NCBI GenBank assembly: GCA_037013685.1
Contig: CM072894.1
Span: 5,458,841-5,522,840 of the forward strand
DNA from: Acridotheres tristis
Lineage: Eukaryota > Chordata > Aves > Passeriformes > Sturnidae
Direction: 5' to 3'
DNA length: 64,000 nucleotides
This document shows, in pieces, positions 50,801 to 61,589 of this stretch (the first letter of the stretch is position 1; the number at the start of each line of letters is the position of its first letter). The translations under genes and the position numbers were made by a program. The notes beneath the pieces are model-generated. The model worked only from the letters and a program-made list of their open reading frames with translations, was not told the origin of the DNA and ran no database searches.

Positions 50801-53626
50801 TTTCTTTCCTTGGTTAAGAATAAGCTTTTCTCTGTATCTCTAAGGTTTTCCTCCTTCCTTTCCTCCAGCCTGGCATGACCATACCCAAGGACTGTAGCTT
50901 CATGAGGGCAGCTCAGAGGCCAAGTATTAAAGCTGCTTGAAGGTGAAGTAGACAAACTAACACCCTCAGATAACCTGCTAAATTATAATTTCTAATGTCG
51001 TTGTCATTTTAGAAATGCATCTGTAGTGGAAAAAGCAAATCTGATTTTTCTTCTTCAGAAATTCCTAACTTTTGTTAGAATAATTTTTGTTGGTCTTTGA
51101 TGCTAAAAATGGGGAAAAGATGAGTTGATGACCATGGCATAAAAACGTGAAGTAGCAAAGATTTGGAGATTTAATGCAGTAGAAAATTGACAGTATGAAG
51201 AGCCCTGTGGAGAGGTTTAGACTTCCAGGTCTCCTATTAGATGCTGAAAATACTGAAGGCAGGGATTGCTAATGGACAAATAAAGTGAATTAACATGACT
51301 GCTAGTTGGGTACAGGTGTGACAGTATTTGCAGGGTCTACCCAGGGGAAAGGGGGACTAAAATTTGTGTCACTGAAGCTGGAAGGAAAACCAAAGAGAGT
51401 TAGTGTCAGTGCCCGGGTAAGAGAGGTGCTTCAATAAATGTCCAAAGTGTGAATGTTCAGTCAGAAGTTTGAGCCTCAGGGTAAAATGAGCAGCACCTGG
51501 ACCAGACATTGGCCACTGGCTTTCTCCATATTTTGAAATTTGTGCAAGGAATGTTGCTCAAAGTATTTCATGTGTTTTACCCAATATCTACAAAAACAAA
51601 GCAAAATGTTGTGTTTCTCTTCACAACACTGTGTGGGTTGTTTTACTCATTAAGTTTTTTCCCTGCTTTTATTTTTTACATGCTTATGAATTGTTTAATT
51701 TAGGATGTGTAAACATACTGCTCTGATGCTTTCACAGACATAGAACGTTGTCAGACCAAACTGTCTCCTGAAATGCTGCTGCACCACTTCAGCCTCTCTT
51801 ATTTATGTCCTTCCTGTGATGCTGGTGCTACTTCAGCAGCAGCTGATGGGCAATTCCCAACACCTTTCCCTCCATCTCTTCTCCTGGCTAATGAGGCCAA
51901 GGGAGGGAAATCCAGCACTACTAAAGCCTGACATTTCCCCTGAGGTTGCCTACTCATTTCTCTGATTAATAGGAACAGTAGGTGGCTGCAGCTATTTTTC
52001 CAAGTTTTTCAAAATTTTTAAATTAATAGGAATACAAATGCTTTGCAGTATTGTTCTAGGGCTACAGGCTGTGAATAGTTTAGAATTGGGATTCTTGTAT
52101 TAAAAGAAGGATCCCATACCTATCCCTCTGCCTAGGAGTCAGTTTTCACATGGAAGAATAATACTCATATAAAAATTATCAGAACACATTTTCCTTCTTT
52201 TTCCTTCTTAACCTATGTATCAGAAACATGAGCCAGGAAAAAAAAATCATTTTAATATTGCTACTCTTTTTTTTTCTTGTTTCTCTCCTTCTTTTAGACT
52301 TAATTTTTACATTAGAAAAGTTACCAACAAAGGATGAAGAAATGTTTCTAGCTGTTAGTGAGGGATGAGAATATTTCAAAAATTAAATGATCAGCATCCT
52401 TTGGGAAATAATCTTATCTCTGTCATGTGATTTGATAAAAAAGAGCTTGGAAAAAAGGTTTATTGCTGACTAAATGTGGAGACTCGTCTGACCTTTCTTC
52501 TTAAAATGTTATTTCAAATCAAATCTATCTATTAAGGATCTATATTATAGCTTTCAGTGTTTAAGAAAACTCAAGTATGTACTTGGTATCTACACACAGA
52601 TCTCTCTCAGCTTACCTCCACTCTGTGTCTTCAAGCCATCTGCTCCTTTTCTATGGTAATTGTTTTCCATATTAATTAGTACAGACTGTCTGCTGACTAA
52701 ATATGGATTTAAAGACTTAATTCCTCTGTGCCTAACTGTTTGAGGGGGAAAAAAAGAAACTAGAAATAAATATAGCAATGCAGTTTGGAATTTGCAATCA
52801 TTAGTATAAAGCTGTGAATGCACTTCTGGGTGTTTAGGCAGCTTGAATAATTTAGGGCCTTTATATATAGCTGACTTGTCTCATTTGATTTATCTTCTTC
52901 ACATGGGATTTTGTACTATTTCTGGGTACTTTATTATCGCTATTGTCTCTCACATTCATAATACAGATAGAAGCACAGAGCATGAACAAAAATTTGAGGG
53001 AGAGAGGGTAGCATCTGCTTACCCTCATTTGGTTTAGAAGTAAGTGGTATGTAAGCACATTTAGCCTTTCCAATCAAATATGAAATCCAAGCTCTGTGAG
53101 GCACCACAACCTACTTTTTCCTTTCACATTTCAGCCTGCTATTTCTCAATTTCCCCCTAATATTTGCAAATGAGAAGCATTGCTGATCACTAAAGGTAGA
53201 GCTCTATTTTAAAATAAATCCTTTCTGTCGGATCTTGCGGCGGTTTTCTCAAAGGTGTTTTGCTTCTCACAGCACATTTCCTGTGTGAAAATGAAAGGCA
53301 GTGTTTGAGTTGTGTGAAAACTTTTCACCTCCTCTGTGATGTGAAGATTATTAGCCATTTCTCTGCAGAAACCTCTCCTACTTGCAGAGAAGCTGCTGTG
53401 TTGACTCTAACACTGCCTAACACTGCTAATGGTCTGGGCTGTGCTGCCCTCTCAGGTCCTGCTGCAGGAGGATTGCACTCTTGAAGTAGCTACTGAAGGA
53501 CACAGACCTGGTGTAGGGCCAAGAGAGCTGGTCCAGATGCAAACAGACATTTGATTCTTTCTGGTTTTTGTGGGTTTGATCTCTTCTGATGAGTTATTCA
53601 TGGCTCTTCAAAGATACAAGAGCAGT
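47834..53626. other. AT-rich noncoding DNA, no gene recognised
   Basis: The longest open frame (50125-50634 plus, 169 codons) has two hydrophobic stretches but no recognisable motif. It lies in AT-rich DNA with no promoter, splice or homology support. Nothing else is identifiable. An AT-rich, T/A-homopolymer character persists to about 52.8 kb. Confidence 0.6.
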
Positions 53627-53758
53627 TGTTGGTTGCTATAAAGTTGTTTATTGCATGAATGCATCAGTATGGAAGGCAATGAGTTCAGAGTGTTTAAAGT
53701 CCATGGTAAAGTGCTCTGGTATAGAGTCCTGAGCAGAGGCAGCAGCAGCTCTCTGGTA

Positions 53759-54235
53759 TTTCTTCTTCTCTCTCTTCTCTTCTCTTCTCTTCTCTTCTCT
53801 TCTCTTCTCTTCTCTTCTCTTCTCTTCTCTTCTCTTCTCTTCTCTTCTCTTCTCTTCTCTTCTCTTCTCTTCTCTTCTCTTCTCTTCTCTTCTCTTCTCT
53901 TCTCTTCTCTTCTCTTCTCTTCTCTTCTCTTCTCTTCTCTTCTCTTCTCTTCTCTTCCCTTCCCTTCCCTTCCCTTCCCTTCCCTTCCCTTCCCTTCCCT
54001 TCCCTTCCCTCCTCTCCTCTCCTCTCCTCTCCTCTCCTCTCCTCTCCTCTCCTCTCCTCTCCTCTCCTCTCCTCTCCTCTCCTCTCCTCTCCTCTCCTCT
54101 CCTCTCCTCTCCTCTCCTCTCCTCTCCTCTCCTCTCCTCTCCTCTCCTCTCCTCTCCTCTCCTCTCCTCTCCTCTCCTCTCCTCTCCTCTCCTCTCCTCT
54201 CCTCTCCTCTCCTCTCCTCTCCTCTCCTTTCCTTC
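53759..54235. repeat. 477-nt uninterrupted pyrimidine tract (3 pentanucleotide arrays)
   Basis: The plus strand has only C and T for 477 bases. Three arrays follow each other: (TTCTC)n from about 53771 to 53954, (TTCCC)n from about 53955 to 54009, and (CCTCT)n from about 54010 to 54227. The array is flanked by degenerate TCTTC/CTCCT sequence (to 54277) that probably represents the seed. The long open frames on both strands here are artefacts of stop-free repeats. Mirror-symmetric homopurine-homopyrimidine DNA of this length can form a triplex (H-DNA). Array length may be misassembled. Confidence 0.97.
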
Positions 54236-54609
54236 ACTTCTTCTTCTCCTCTTCTTCTTCTCCTCTTCTCTTCTTCCATGTGTGTGGTGGTAGTGATGAT
54301 GTGGTGGTTTTTGCACCCCAATACACGGGGTTTTTATTCATAAATCATCCAATGAGTTAAAAACACAAAGCTCAGACATTCCTTCTTCACCCATTAGAAT
54401 ATTAGTTTTAAAGTCTGAAAGTAGTGGTAATTCTTACACATAATTTATGCATATAGTTCTATCTAGTCACAAAAATGGTTCTATCTAGAAATGCAAGCAA
54501 TGTTCTTACTATGTTTTCATGTTTCTGAACGTTTAACTAAGCTTGAATTTTATACTAGATTCTAAGGCTTTTTACTCTTTTAAGGCACTTAAAGCATATC
54601 CTTACATAC

Positions 54610-54731
54610 TTAAAACTAAGACTTACACTTCTGCTTTGTATCTATGTGACTTAATAATGTTTCTACTTAATTAAAACTAAAACTTACACTTCTACTTCAT
54701 GTCTATGTGGTTTAATATATTTTAATTTCTC
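54610..54731 (-). repeat. 61-bp tandem duplication inside the LTR
   Basis: Two diverged copies (54610-54670 and 54671-54731) share TTAAAACTAAGACTTACACT-type starts and TCTATGTG followed by TTTAATA-like ends. Short internal duplications are common in LTR U3 regions. It lies near the U3 (5') end of the minus-strand LTR. Confidence 0.8.
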
Positions 54732-56654
54732 TAAAGGCTTTAATTCAATCTCTGTATTATTTTCTCTCAGAGGGACTCAGGCTTCTGTTTTACACAGTCC
54801 AACACTCTTGCTTTATTTTGTCATTGCAGTAAAATGTGCCCTGAGTGTTCACCCTCGTGCCTTAGCTCTGTCAAAGACACAGCACTGGAAAAATGCTGGT
54901 GGTTCCCCCAGGATAGGGAATACCTGCTGCAACTCTGCTGCACAGCTGTGGTTCCTTTTTCCTCTATATTTGCTGAGATTTCCCTAAAATGTATGAAATG
55001 GTCATAAGAACTGGTGGTGCTCTGGGGAACCATTTGCATTTTTTCCTTCTGATACCAGCACAATATTCATGAGGGATTTTGCTCTCTGATTCTTTAGAAC
55101 TCTCACCACTGCATCTCTCCCTCAGCAAGGTATTTGTGTGAACAAATGCTCTCTGTGCTGGGGATGGACTCTGATATCCTTTGGCTGATAGATCCCTTTG
55201 GAGGGGTGAGCAGATTGACTGTGGAGTGGAATGTATTGATAAAATGCAAAATTACAAGTTGTACCATGCCAACCTGGAAAACTCTTCTTCCACATGGTTG
55301 TGCGTGTACCCAGTGCAAAACATACGACAAATAGAAATCTAGTGTGGAGGCTGTTCCAAATTTTGTATTTTGTGAATTATTTGAGTCAGGAAGCACATGT
55401 CAGTTTTAGCTCTTACATCTACTTTATCATACTATCTTTTGTAGACTATATTTTGTTATATGTACTATTGCATATCGCAATATTTCAAATTTACTATATG
55501 CCATGAAAGCTCATATAGTTAAGTACTGAAACAAAGTTTCACTCTACTTCTAATACCTAATAGGTGTTGCAAATGCCTCATATATCTATGTAAAACCATA
55601 TATTTGGTCCCTTCAAGCACTCTCCCAACCATAAAAGAGCCTGTATTTGAAATATTGTGATTAAAAATGTGCTTTGATTTCAGTAGCACACAGTTGCTAA
55701 ACGCTCCTCTTTAAAACCCGAGTTCTTCCATTCACTTACAGTTGCTAGTATTCAGTGACAAAGTGATCATCGTGATTGTAATTAAATATTTATCATACAG
55801 TTCTCTTTTGTCATTTGGATGTTACAAGGCAAGCAATGATATACTTTAAAGGCTGAATAGTAAGCTATATTATGATAGTATATCAGGCAAATGAGTGTTT
55901 GATGGGCTGTGCTAACGTGAGCTAAAAATAAAATCCCATCTGTTCACCTTTCAAACTGCATCAAGACACTGCATATGGGTTGCGGAATAATTTAATGAAA
56001 CACAAATGAAAATATGTTTATTTCCATCTTGCTGAAACAAGTGAAACAGGCAACTTGTTAGTAAAGATGTCTTAACAAGCAGGGAATTGTGTGCTTATGG
56101 CTTTTCTGGAATATAGTAGCACTGCAATAATTTAAAATCATAAATGAGTAGATACAGGGACAAGGACTCACTGAAGACACAGTTTCTAATAATCATATTC
56201 AACTCAGATCTTGATTACTGGTGCCAAGAGTTTGAATTGTTTGCACAATTAGGGATGTGCCCCATTGGCATCAGACCTGCAGAATGCATCGTGTGCTGTG
56301 ATCTTTGGGAACACGATTTTTTAATGCTCAGGGTTATTTTTATAGCTGAATGGGTTCTCCCAGTGTATTGGTTGACTCTAGAGGGTGACTTTAGAGCCCT
56401 GTGCTGGTTTACCCTCTCAGTGACCTGTTCCATAGAAAGGAGCTGTTTCAGGGTGTGGGGTGTGCTCTGCACCATGGCTGGGGCTGTACGAGAGAGGCAC
56501 ATCAGTGGGGGTGCTGCTGCCTCTGAGCCCTTGCTGATGCTGGTGTAAATCAAAGCCACTGGAGCAGCAATCGTTTTTGTGTGGTCAGGGCTTTTGAATA
56601 TGCTGTCTATTTTAATACCTGTAGTGGAATGATTTTTTTTTTCTGCTTTTTCAG

Positions 56655-56795
56655 GTAATTGTATCTTTGATGTTGATGCAGTTATATTCATCTCCCTGCT
56701 CTGTTTTTCTACAAGCCCTTGTAAATTCTGTCTGTCACTTTTACCAAGCATTTCCTATTGCTTTGTCTTTATCTTCAAAGCTCAGCCATTTCTAG
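56655..56795 (+). other. Candidate terminal exon (unidentified)
   Basis: A very strong acceptor (T-rich tract ending CTGCTTTTTCAG, AG at 56653-56654) is followed by an open frame of 46 codons to TAG at 56793-56795. The frame starts VIVSLMLMQLYSSP and ends in LSSKLSHF. It overlaps antisense the 178-codon minus-strand frame. The residues are largely hydrophobic and serine, as expected of T-rich DNA by chance. No family is recognised. Confidence 0.12.
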
Positions 56796-57332
56796 TGACT
56801 TCAAATCACAGATCTCCATCTGTTGCTGGGTTTTTAAACCAAAATGAAAAGACGCTGTGTAATCTGTTAACTGCATTTGAAGGGTATGAGACAGTTTGTT
56901 TTCAAAGTAGCTCTGGGACCTGAGACTGAAATTAGGAGGTCTCTTCCAGAGGAAAAAACACTTACCAAGGCAGGACCAGATAGGAAGAGTTCATTTAGTG
57001 CTGAAAAGAGGAAAAGCAAAGAATGGAAAGTCAGGAGGAGATGAGCTCAGAGAACCTGGGTAAGATGTGCCTTAAGGTTCAGGCCACAGGGGCACCTCTG
57101 GCTATGTTACATCTAGTTCCTTGACAGAAAAAGGATCCCAGTGTTGTTCTTAGAAGAAAATCTGCAAGTGCATTTACTCTGTGCTTCACCAGAGCCCCAG
57201 GAGAGCAGGGCTGGTAGGAGAGCCACAGGCTGTACGAGGCCACATGCTCAACTTGGTGGCTGCTGTCAGTAATTTTTTTATAAAAAAGGTGTCCTGAATA
57301 TGCAGCTCAGAAGGGGTGGGTGGGTGCATGAA

Positions 57333-57369
57333 TGTGTGTGTGTGTGTGTGTATATTTTTATATATATAA
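57333..57369. repeat. (TG)9 plus TA-rich microsatellite
   Basis: Nine perfect TG units to 57350, then TATATTTTTATATATATAA. Classic dinucleotide microsatellite. Confidence 0.92.
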
Positions 57370-58716
57370 ATCATAGCATTTGCTTTGGTTAAACAGATTG
57401 GATTCCCAAATAGCTGAGATGTGTTACAACAGCCTTGGAAATGAAAGACAGTAGCAAAAGCCTTATGTTAGAGAGGCATAAACTGGCTGACTTGGCATCT
57501 TTTCCAGGTCCCAAAAACCTCTGAAGCAGGTTGACAGGAAATATTGAGCAATTGCTTTCTGTCAGACTTCAATAGAAATATATATTTTTTCTATTTTTAA
57601 TTTTAAAAAATTCTTATCCAAGAGTTATTCTTAGATGTGTGAAGGTACCTAAAATAGAGTGGAAAATACATAGTTTTTTTCACCTCCCCTGCCAAAGATC
57701 TTATTTAAAAGACATTTTCCAAAATCAAAGTATTTTCTTGGAAAATTTTGAAGAAAAACTTCGATTTAACATGAAAAAATAGTAATGCTTTATTCTTTGA
57801 TTTCTGTCCAGCTCTAATTTTATGAAACTTAGTGATGAAAGATCTCTGAAGAATAATGAATGTTTTTCAACCAACTCCTGTTAAAACATCATTCTAATTC
57901 ACTTGTACTTGCCATGCATAATGGGCATAATCAGGTAATTTGCATAGATTTCTGATTTCTGTCTTCTGCTCTTTAAATGGTTATAAAAATAATCAAAGTA
58001 AGTCACCTAAAATCCTAAAATCATACATGACTAGACAGGAATCAAGAGCACTTATTTGGTTACCACATGTGCACACATGTGAACTGAGAATCAGCATCTG
58101 CTCATATGAGAAAACAGTTCTTTTTATTTTCACTTTTCAATTGATAACGTAATACTTTTATTTTCCCAATTAATGTAGTAGATTTACATTATCTGTGGTT
58201 ACCCACTGTTTACAATAACTTTTGCTTCCAGACTGCTTGATTCTCCTCAGGTGAAGACCAAGAATTCCTGAAATTCTCCATAATGTATTCCCACACAGGA
58301 ATTTGGGAGCCTCATTGTGTCTTTACTGTTGTCTCTCCCCATAATCAAGCTTCAGGAAAACCAGCTCAGGTGTGTTGCCATGTCACTGAAAAATGCAAAC
58401 AGCTTTCATTGACCACCTTGTGGTTTTACAGAGAAATTTAGTCAGATATTTGAATTTCAGGCTCTAGTTATAGATCATTGGTTGTATATTATAGATCACT
58501 GGGTGTTTAGTATTCATTAGAGGATTCCAGATGCCAATACAGATTACCACCAGGAAATGCTGAGTATTTCAAGTTTTGGAAGTTGGTCTGGCCAGATTTA
58601 ATGATATGAGTGGGTAAATCTGCTCCTGCTGGAGGTGTTGCATTACTGTCCAGTGGGGGAAGGAAAGGGAAGCTCATGAGAGGTGTTTTTTTCCCATGGC
58701 CTCTTCTGTGTTAACA

Positions 58717-58838
58717 CTGAATATCATAGAATTGAGAGTTTCTTTTATGGAAAAGGTTCTAGGAAAAGGTTTTGATCCTGAATGTCATAGAATTGATAAG
58801 GTTTCTTTCATGGAAAAGGTTCTAGGAAAAGGTTTCCT
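58717..58838. repeat. Two-copy 61-bp tandem repeat
   Basis: Copies start at about 58717 and 58778. Each contains TCATAGAATTGA (58724 and 58785), then TTTCTTT(T/C)ATGGAAAAGG and TTCTAGGAAAAGGTTT. Divergence is low, so the duplication is fairly recent. The start of the unit resembles the complement of a CR1 3' end (ATCATAGAATTG..AAGGTTGGAAAAG), so the repeat may derive from a minus-strand CR1 fragment. Confidence 0.85.
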
Positions 58839-59165
58839 CTTTTTAGGAAAAGTTTGCTGTGATTTGATGCCGTTTTATGCCCCCTCCACATACAAACCAC
58901 TACATCACTGCTGCCCTCTGAATCTACTGGCTGCATTTTTTAATACATATAAAAGTAGGCAGAGCGAGGCAATCCAAAGGTGCTGATGTGACCAAAACAT
59001 ATTTATGGTGGTGCTCTCCCCTTATGAGCACTGTAGTGCAAGGTCAGTGTATGTTATTCATCAGGTACTTTACAAGGAATTTTTAATACACTATGTTACA
59101 AATAGAAAGCCCAAGTTTCCTCTTACACTTTCTTTCCTCTTTCCCTCTTTTTTTTCCCCCTACAG

Positions 59166-59190
59166 GTTGCCTGTTAAGAAATCTTCATGA
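59166..59190 (+). other. Strong splice acceptor, possible last exon
   Basis: About 40 bp of nearly pure pyrimidine ends in CCCCCTACAG (AG at 59164-59165). Downstream all three frames stop within 30 bases: one frame reads LPVKKSS then TGA at 59188, and another stops at the fourth codon. It could be a terminal coding exon with a very short tail, a 5'UTR exon leading to the ATG at 59187, or only a pyrimidine-rich run. No partner exon could be identified. Confidence 0.12.
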
Positions 59191-59960
59191 ATGAAGCCTA
59201 TTTATCATTTTTATTGCTCTTTCCCATTGTTCCCAGGAGGTACAATATAATATTAAATGCATATGCTGTTCCAAATGCTTCTGATGATTTTCAAATTGGA
59301 ACGGTTTTGGATTTTACACCTAAAAGTTTGGGTAAAAGATTAAAGATCTCTTTTCTTCTAAAGACACATCCAGGAAGAAAATTTTTTGCTCCTTCATTCT
59401 CCTCTTCCCTTCTTTTCGTGACTTCACAGTTCGAAAAATAATTCACTTAATGATTTTTTCCCTTCAGATCTAGGACAATTTCCTCTTCATTTTACTTTTT
59501 GATACTGCTGCTGCTCATGTGTGTTTCCTGACCCCTCAGGGGCTGTATGCTAAGCTTCCCTTGCCAGCACCGATGCTTGTTAATGCACTGGACTGACAGT
59601 GTGCAGAATGAAATAGATGTTAATAGATGTGTGGGGTCCCTGAGGTCCTGCTGCTCCCCGTGCCTGGCACAGAACACGCCCTGTCTGCAGGGCTGCTCCT
59701 CTTCCTTCCCCTGCAACAGCCAGTCTGCAAAATCGTGAGGAAAACACACAGCTTGGCAGAGAGCAACAGCTGTTTAGTTCTTCCCTTAGCCATCACGTGC
59801 ATGAATGAAAATTAGCTGAAAATAGGCAATAAGCTGCCCTTCAAATTGAACAACCTTATTTTATTTTTGCATACTTTGACAGTGTGTTTCTGCTCAAATG
59901 CAGGAGCCAGTGGTAGATATTTCTCTTTGCTCAAAACTGAGCAAACTGATTGTTTACACG
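59191..59960. other. Noncoding DNA, no gene recognised
   Basis: Holds an 84-codon frame from 59187 without recognisable motifs, and a GC-richer patch at 59500-59750. I see no transposon until the CR1 copy at 59961. Confidence 0.6.
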
Positions 59961-60242
59961 GCATGTGGTGACAGGACAAGGGGGAATGGCTTCAAGCTGA
60001 AAGAAAATAGGTTTAGATTAGATATATGGAAAAAATTCCTTACTCTGAAGGTGGCAAGGCCCTTCCACTGTCCCAGGTAGCCCAGAGGAGCTGTGCCTGC
60101 CCCTGGATGTGTCCAAGGTCAGATTCGATGGGGCTTGGATCCACCTGGGATAGTGGAATTTGTCCCTGCCCATGGCAGGGGGTGGGACTGGATGGGCTTT
60201 AAATTCCCTTCCAACCCAAACCATCCTGTGATTCCATGATTG
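59961..60242 (+). mobile_element. CR1 LINE 3' portion
   Basis: About 280 bp collinear with CR1: 'gtggtgacaggacaaggg', 'ggtttagattagatatatgg', 'gcccagaggagctgtgcc', 'ttgtccctgcccatggcag', 'ttcccttccaacccaaacc' and the terminal CCTGTGATTCCATGATTG. 5'-truncated, without coding capacity, and better preserved than the copy 50 bp downstream. Confidence 0.95.
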
Positions 60243-60290
60243 ACAGCAGTGAATATTCATTAACTTTTTTGATTTTTTATGGCTCTAAAC

Positions 60291-60384
60291 TTGAGGACGT
60301 GGTTATTGATGAACACAGTCGTGGTGCTGGGGTGATGATTTGACTTGGTGATCTTGGAGGACTTTTCCAAGGATTCTGTGACTA
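60291..60384 (+). mobile_element. CR1 LINE 3' end, diverged second copy
   Basis: Segments GTGGTTATTGATGAACACAG, 'cgtggtgctgggg', 'ttgacttggtgatcttggag', 'gacttttccaag' and GATTCTGTGA follow the order of another CR1 subtype's 3' end (the '...ttggacttgatgatcttagaggtcttttccaacc...' class). It has the same orientation as the copy ending at 60242 but a different subtype, so these are two independent insertions rather than one broken element. Confidence 0.75.
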
Positions 60385-61487
60385 TCAGGTTTGTGTCCTG
60401 TCTGCTGCCACTTCTAACACAGTTAGGATTTACAGTGGTTCATCTTTGCAGTTGATTTCTACACTGGTATGGACTGTGAAAAGCTGAACCGGAAGTTTAT
60501 GAGATGTAGCACAGATTTTTTTGTTGTGCAGCTTAATAGCACTAAACCATGTCGTTTGATGGTAGATCTCAGTTTGTTTATGTGACACCTTCAGCAGAAA
60601 AATCAGCAATTTCTGTGCTAAAGACCCTGATTAAAGAAATCAGCTACTATTGAAGGGAATACCAAAAACTCTTTCAAAACTGCCAGCAGAGCTTGGTGCT
60701 CTGTTGTATCGTTAATTAGCAAATAAAAACTTTAGAGAAGATTAATTCAGGAATATGACAAGGGATGGGAGAATAAAATGCCTCTAGGAGTCTCCCAAGG
60801 CAAAAATGAAAGAAGTACTTTTATTCACAGTTGCCAGCAGGCTGTAGTTTGTATCCATCCATAAATGCAGGTGGATATAGGCTGCCTTAGGATGCTTTAT
60901 TTTGGGAGCAAGGATCACCACAAAGCTGTGTTAACTCCCAGGTGAGTGTCAGGACTGCAGGAGCAGCTTGTGCCTCCACTGATGCTCTTTTTCAGACTCT
61001 CAGATTTCCAAACACTGGCGTGGCTTCAGCAGGCAGGTGAGTGGTGTTCCACTTACACTGACAATAGCAGTGTAAAAAGAGAAATATTGTTCATTGTTGT
61101 CCCCATATGGCTTGGCAGATCCCCCGTTTGCTTTGATACCAAGGTAGTGCAGCTGCACATCCTACATGAATTTACATCTAGGGCAGCTTTGCCCTTCAAA
61201 CAGAAGCATGATGACTGAGCTCTGTGATGTGTAATAATTTATTTTCTTTTTCTCACAATACCTGCCTTGGGAAGTGAACAGTTTGGAGTGTGCATCCTAA
61301 ATCAAACACTTATAAAACCTTGTTATTCCATGAATGGATACTTTCCTAGTTTATTGCACATCATCCCAGCAATAAGGTAGAGGTTTTATTGAATGTATAC
61401 GTTAACTTACTTGAAAAATATGCATGCAAATGTTGCTCTCATTTGTCTTCCAGAAGGCAGTTAATGCCTCTCTTCCTCTGGTTCCAG

Positions 61488-61589
61488 GTAGCCTACCAGC
61501 ACATAAAAATAATTAATGCCTTGGAAGCACTGTCTCACAGAATGTTATGTTTGTTTTCTTTAAGGGAAAACATTTCTACTACAGGTTAA
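61488..61589 (+). other. Candidate exon (unidentified)
   Basis: The acceptor tract TCTCTTCCTCTGGTTCCAG (AG at 61486-61487) is followed by a frame reading VAYQHIKIINALEALSHRM and continuing to a TAA at 61587-61589. The first 19 residues have a balanced, helix-like composition that looks more coding than its surroundings. A GTTAAA after ACAG (61585) would be a weak donor. No protein family is recognised and no neighbouring exon is evident. Confidence 0.18.

Larger units (their letters stand above)
53627..54804 (-). mobile_element. Solo LTR, minus strand, with expanded satellite
   Basis: The block is bounded by TGTTGG (53627-53632) and its exact inverse CCAACA (54799-54804), the TG...CA termini of a retroviral LTR. 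Read on the minus strand it has AATAAA signals before the interior repeat (GAATAAAAACC, about 54340) and close to the 3' end (GCAATAAACAAC, about 53650), both LTR-like. About 700 bp is unique LTR sequence, interrupted by a huge pentanucleotide array. The immediate flanks (GCAGT before, CTCTT after) do not form a direct target-site duplication, so the ends may be eroded or slightly misplaced. No gag, pol or env sequence adjoins. Assignment to an avian ERV is from general resemblance, not a named family. Confidence 0.65.
54805..58716. other. AT-rich noncoding DNA, no gene recognised
   Basis: Contains two mutually antisense open frames (56144-56548 plus, 134 codons; 56215-56751 minus, 178 codons), both without recognisable motifs. 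It also holds the TG/TA microsatellite at 57333 and two adjacent CACATGTG palindromes (58064-58071 and 58074-58081, an E-box-type core). A candidate exon at 56655 is listed separately. Confidence 0.6.

Noticed and set aside
53608..54343. Open frames of 222-237 codons on both strands (RREER/SLLFS repeats)
   Set aside because: They are the translation of stop-free pentanucleotide repeats in every frame; no start context, domain or unique coding sequence supports them.
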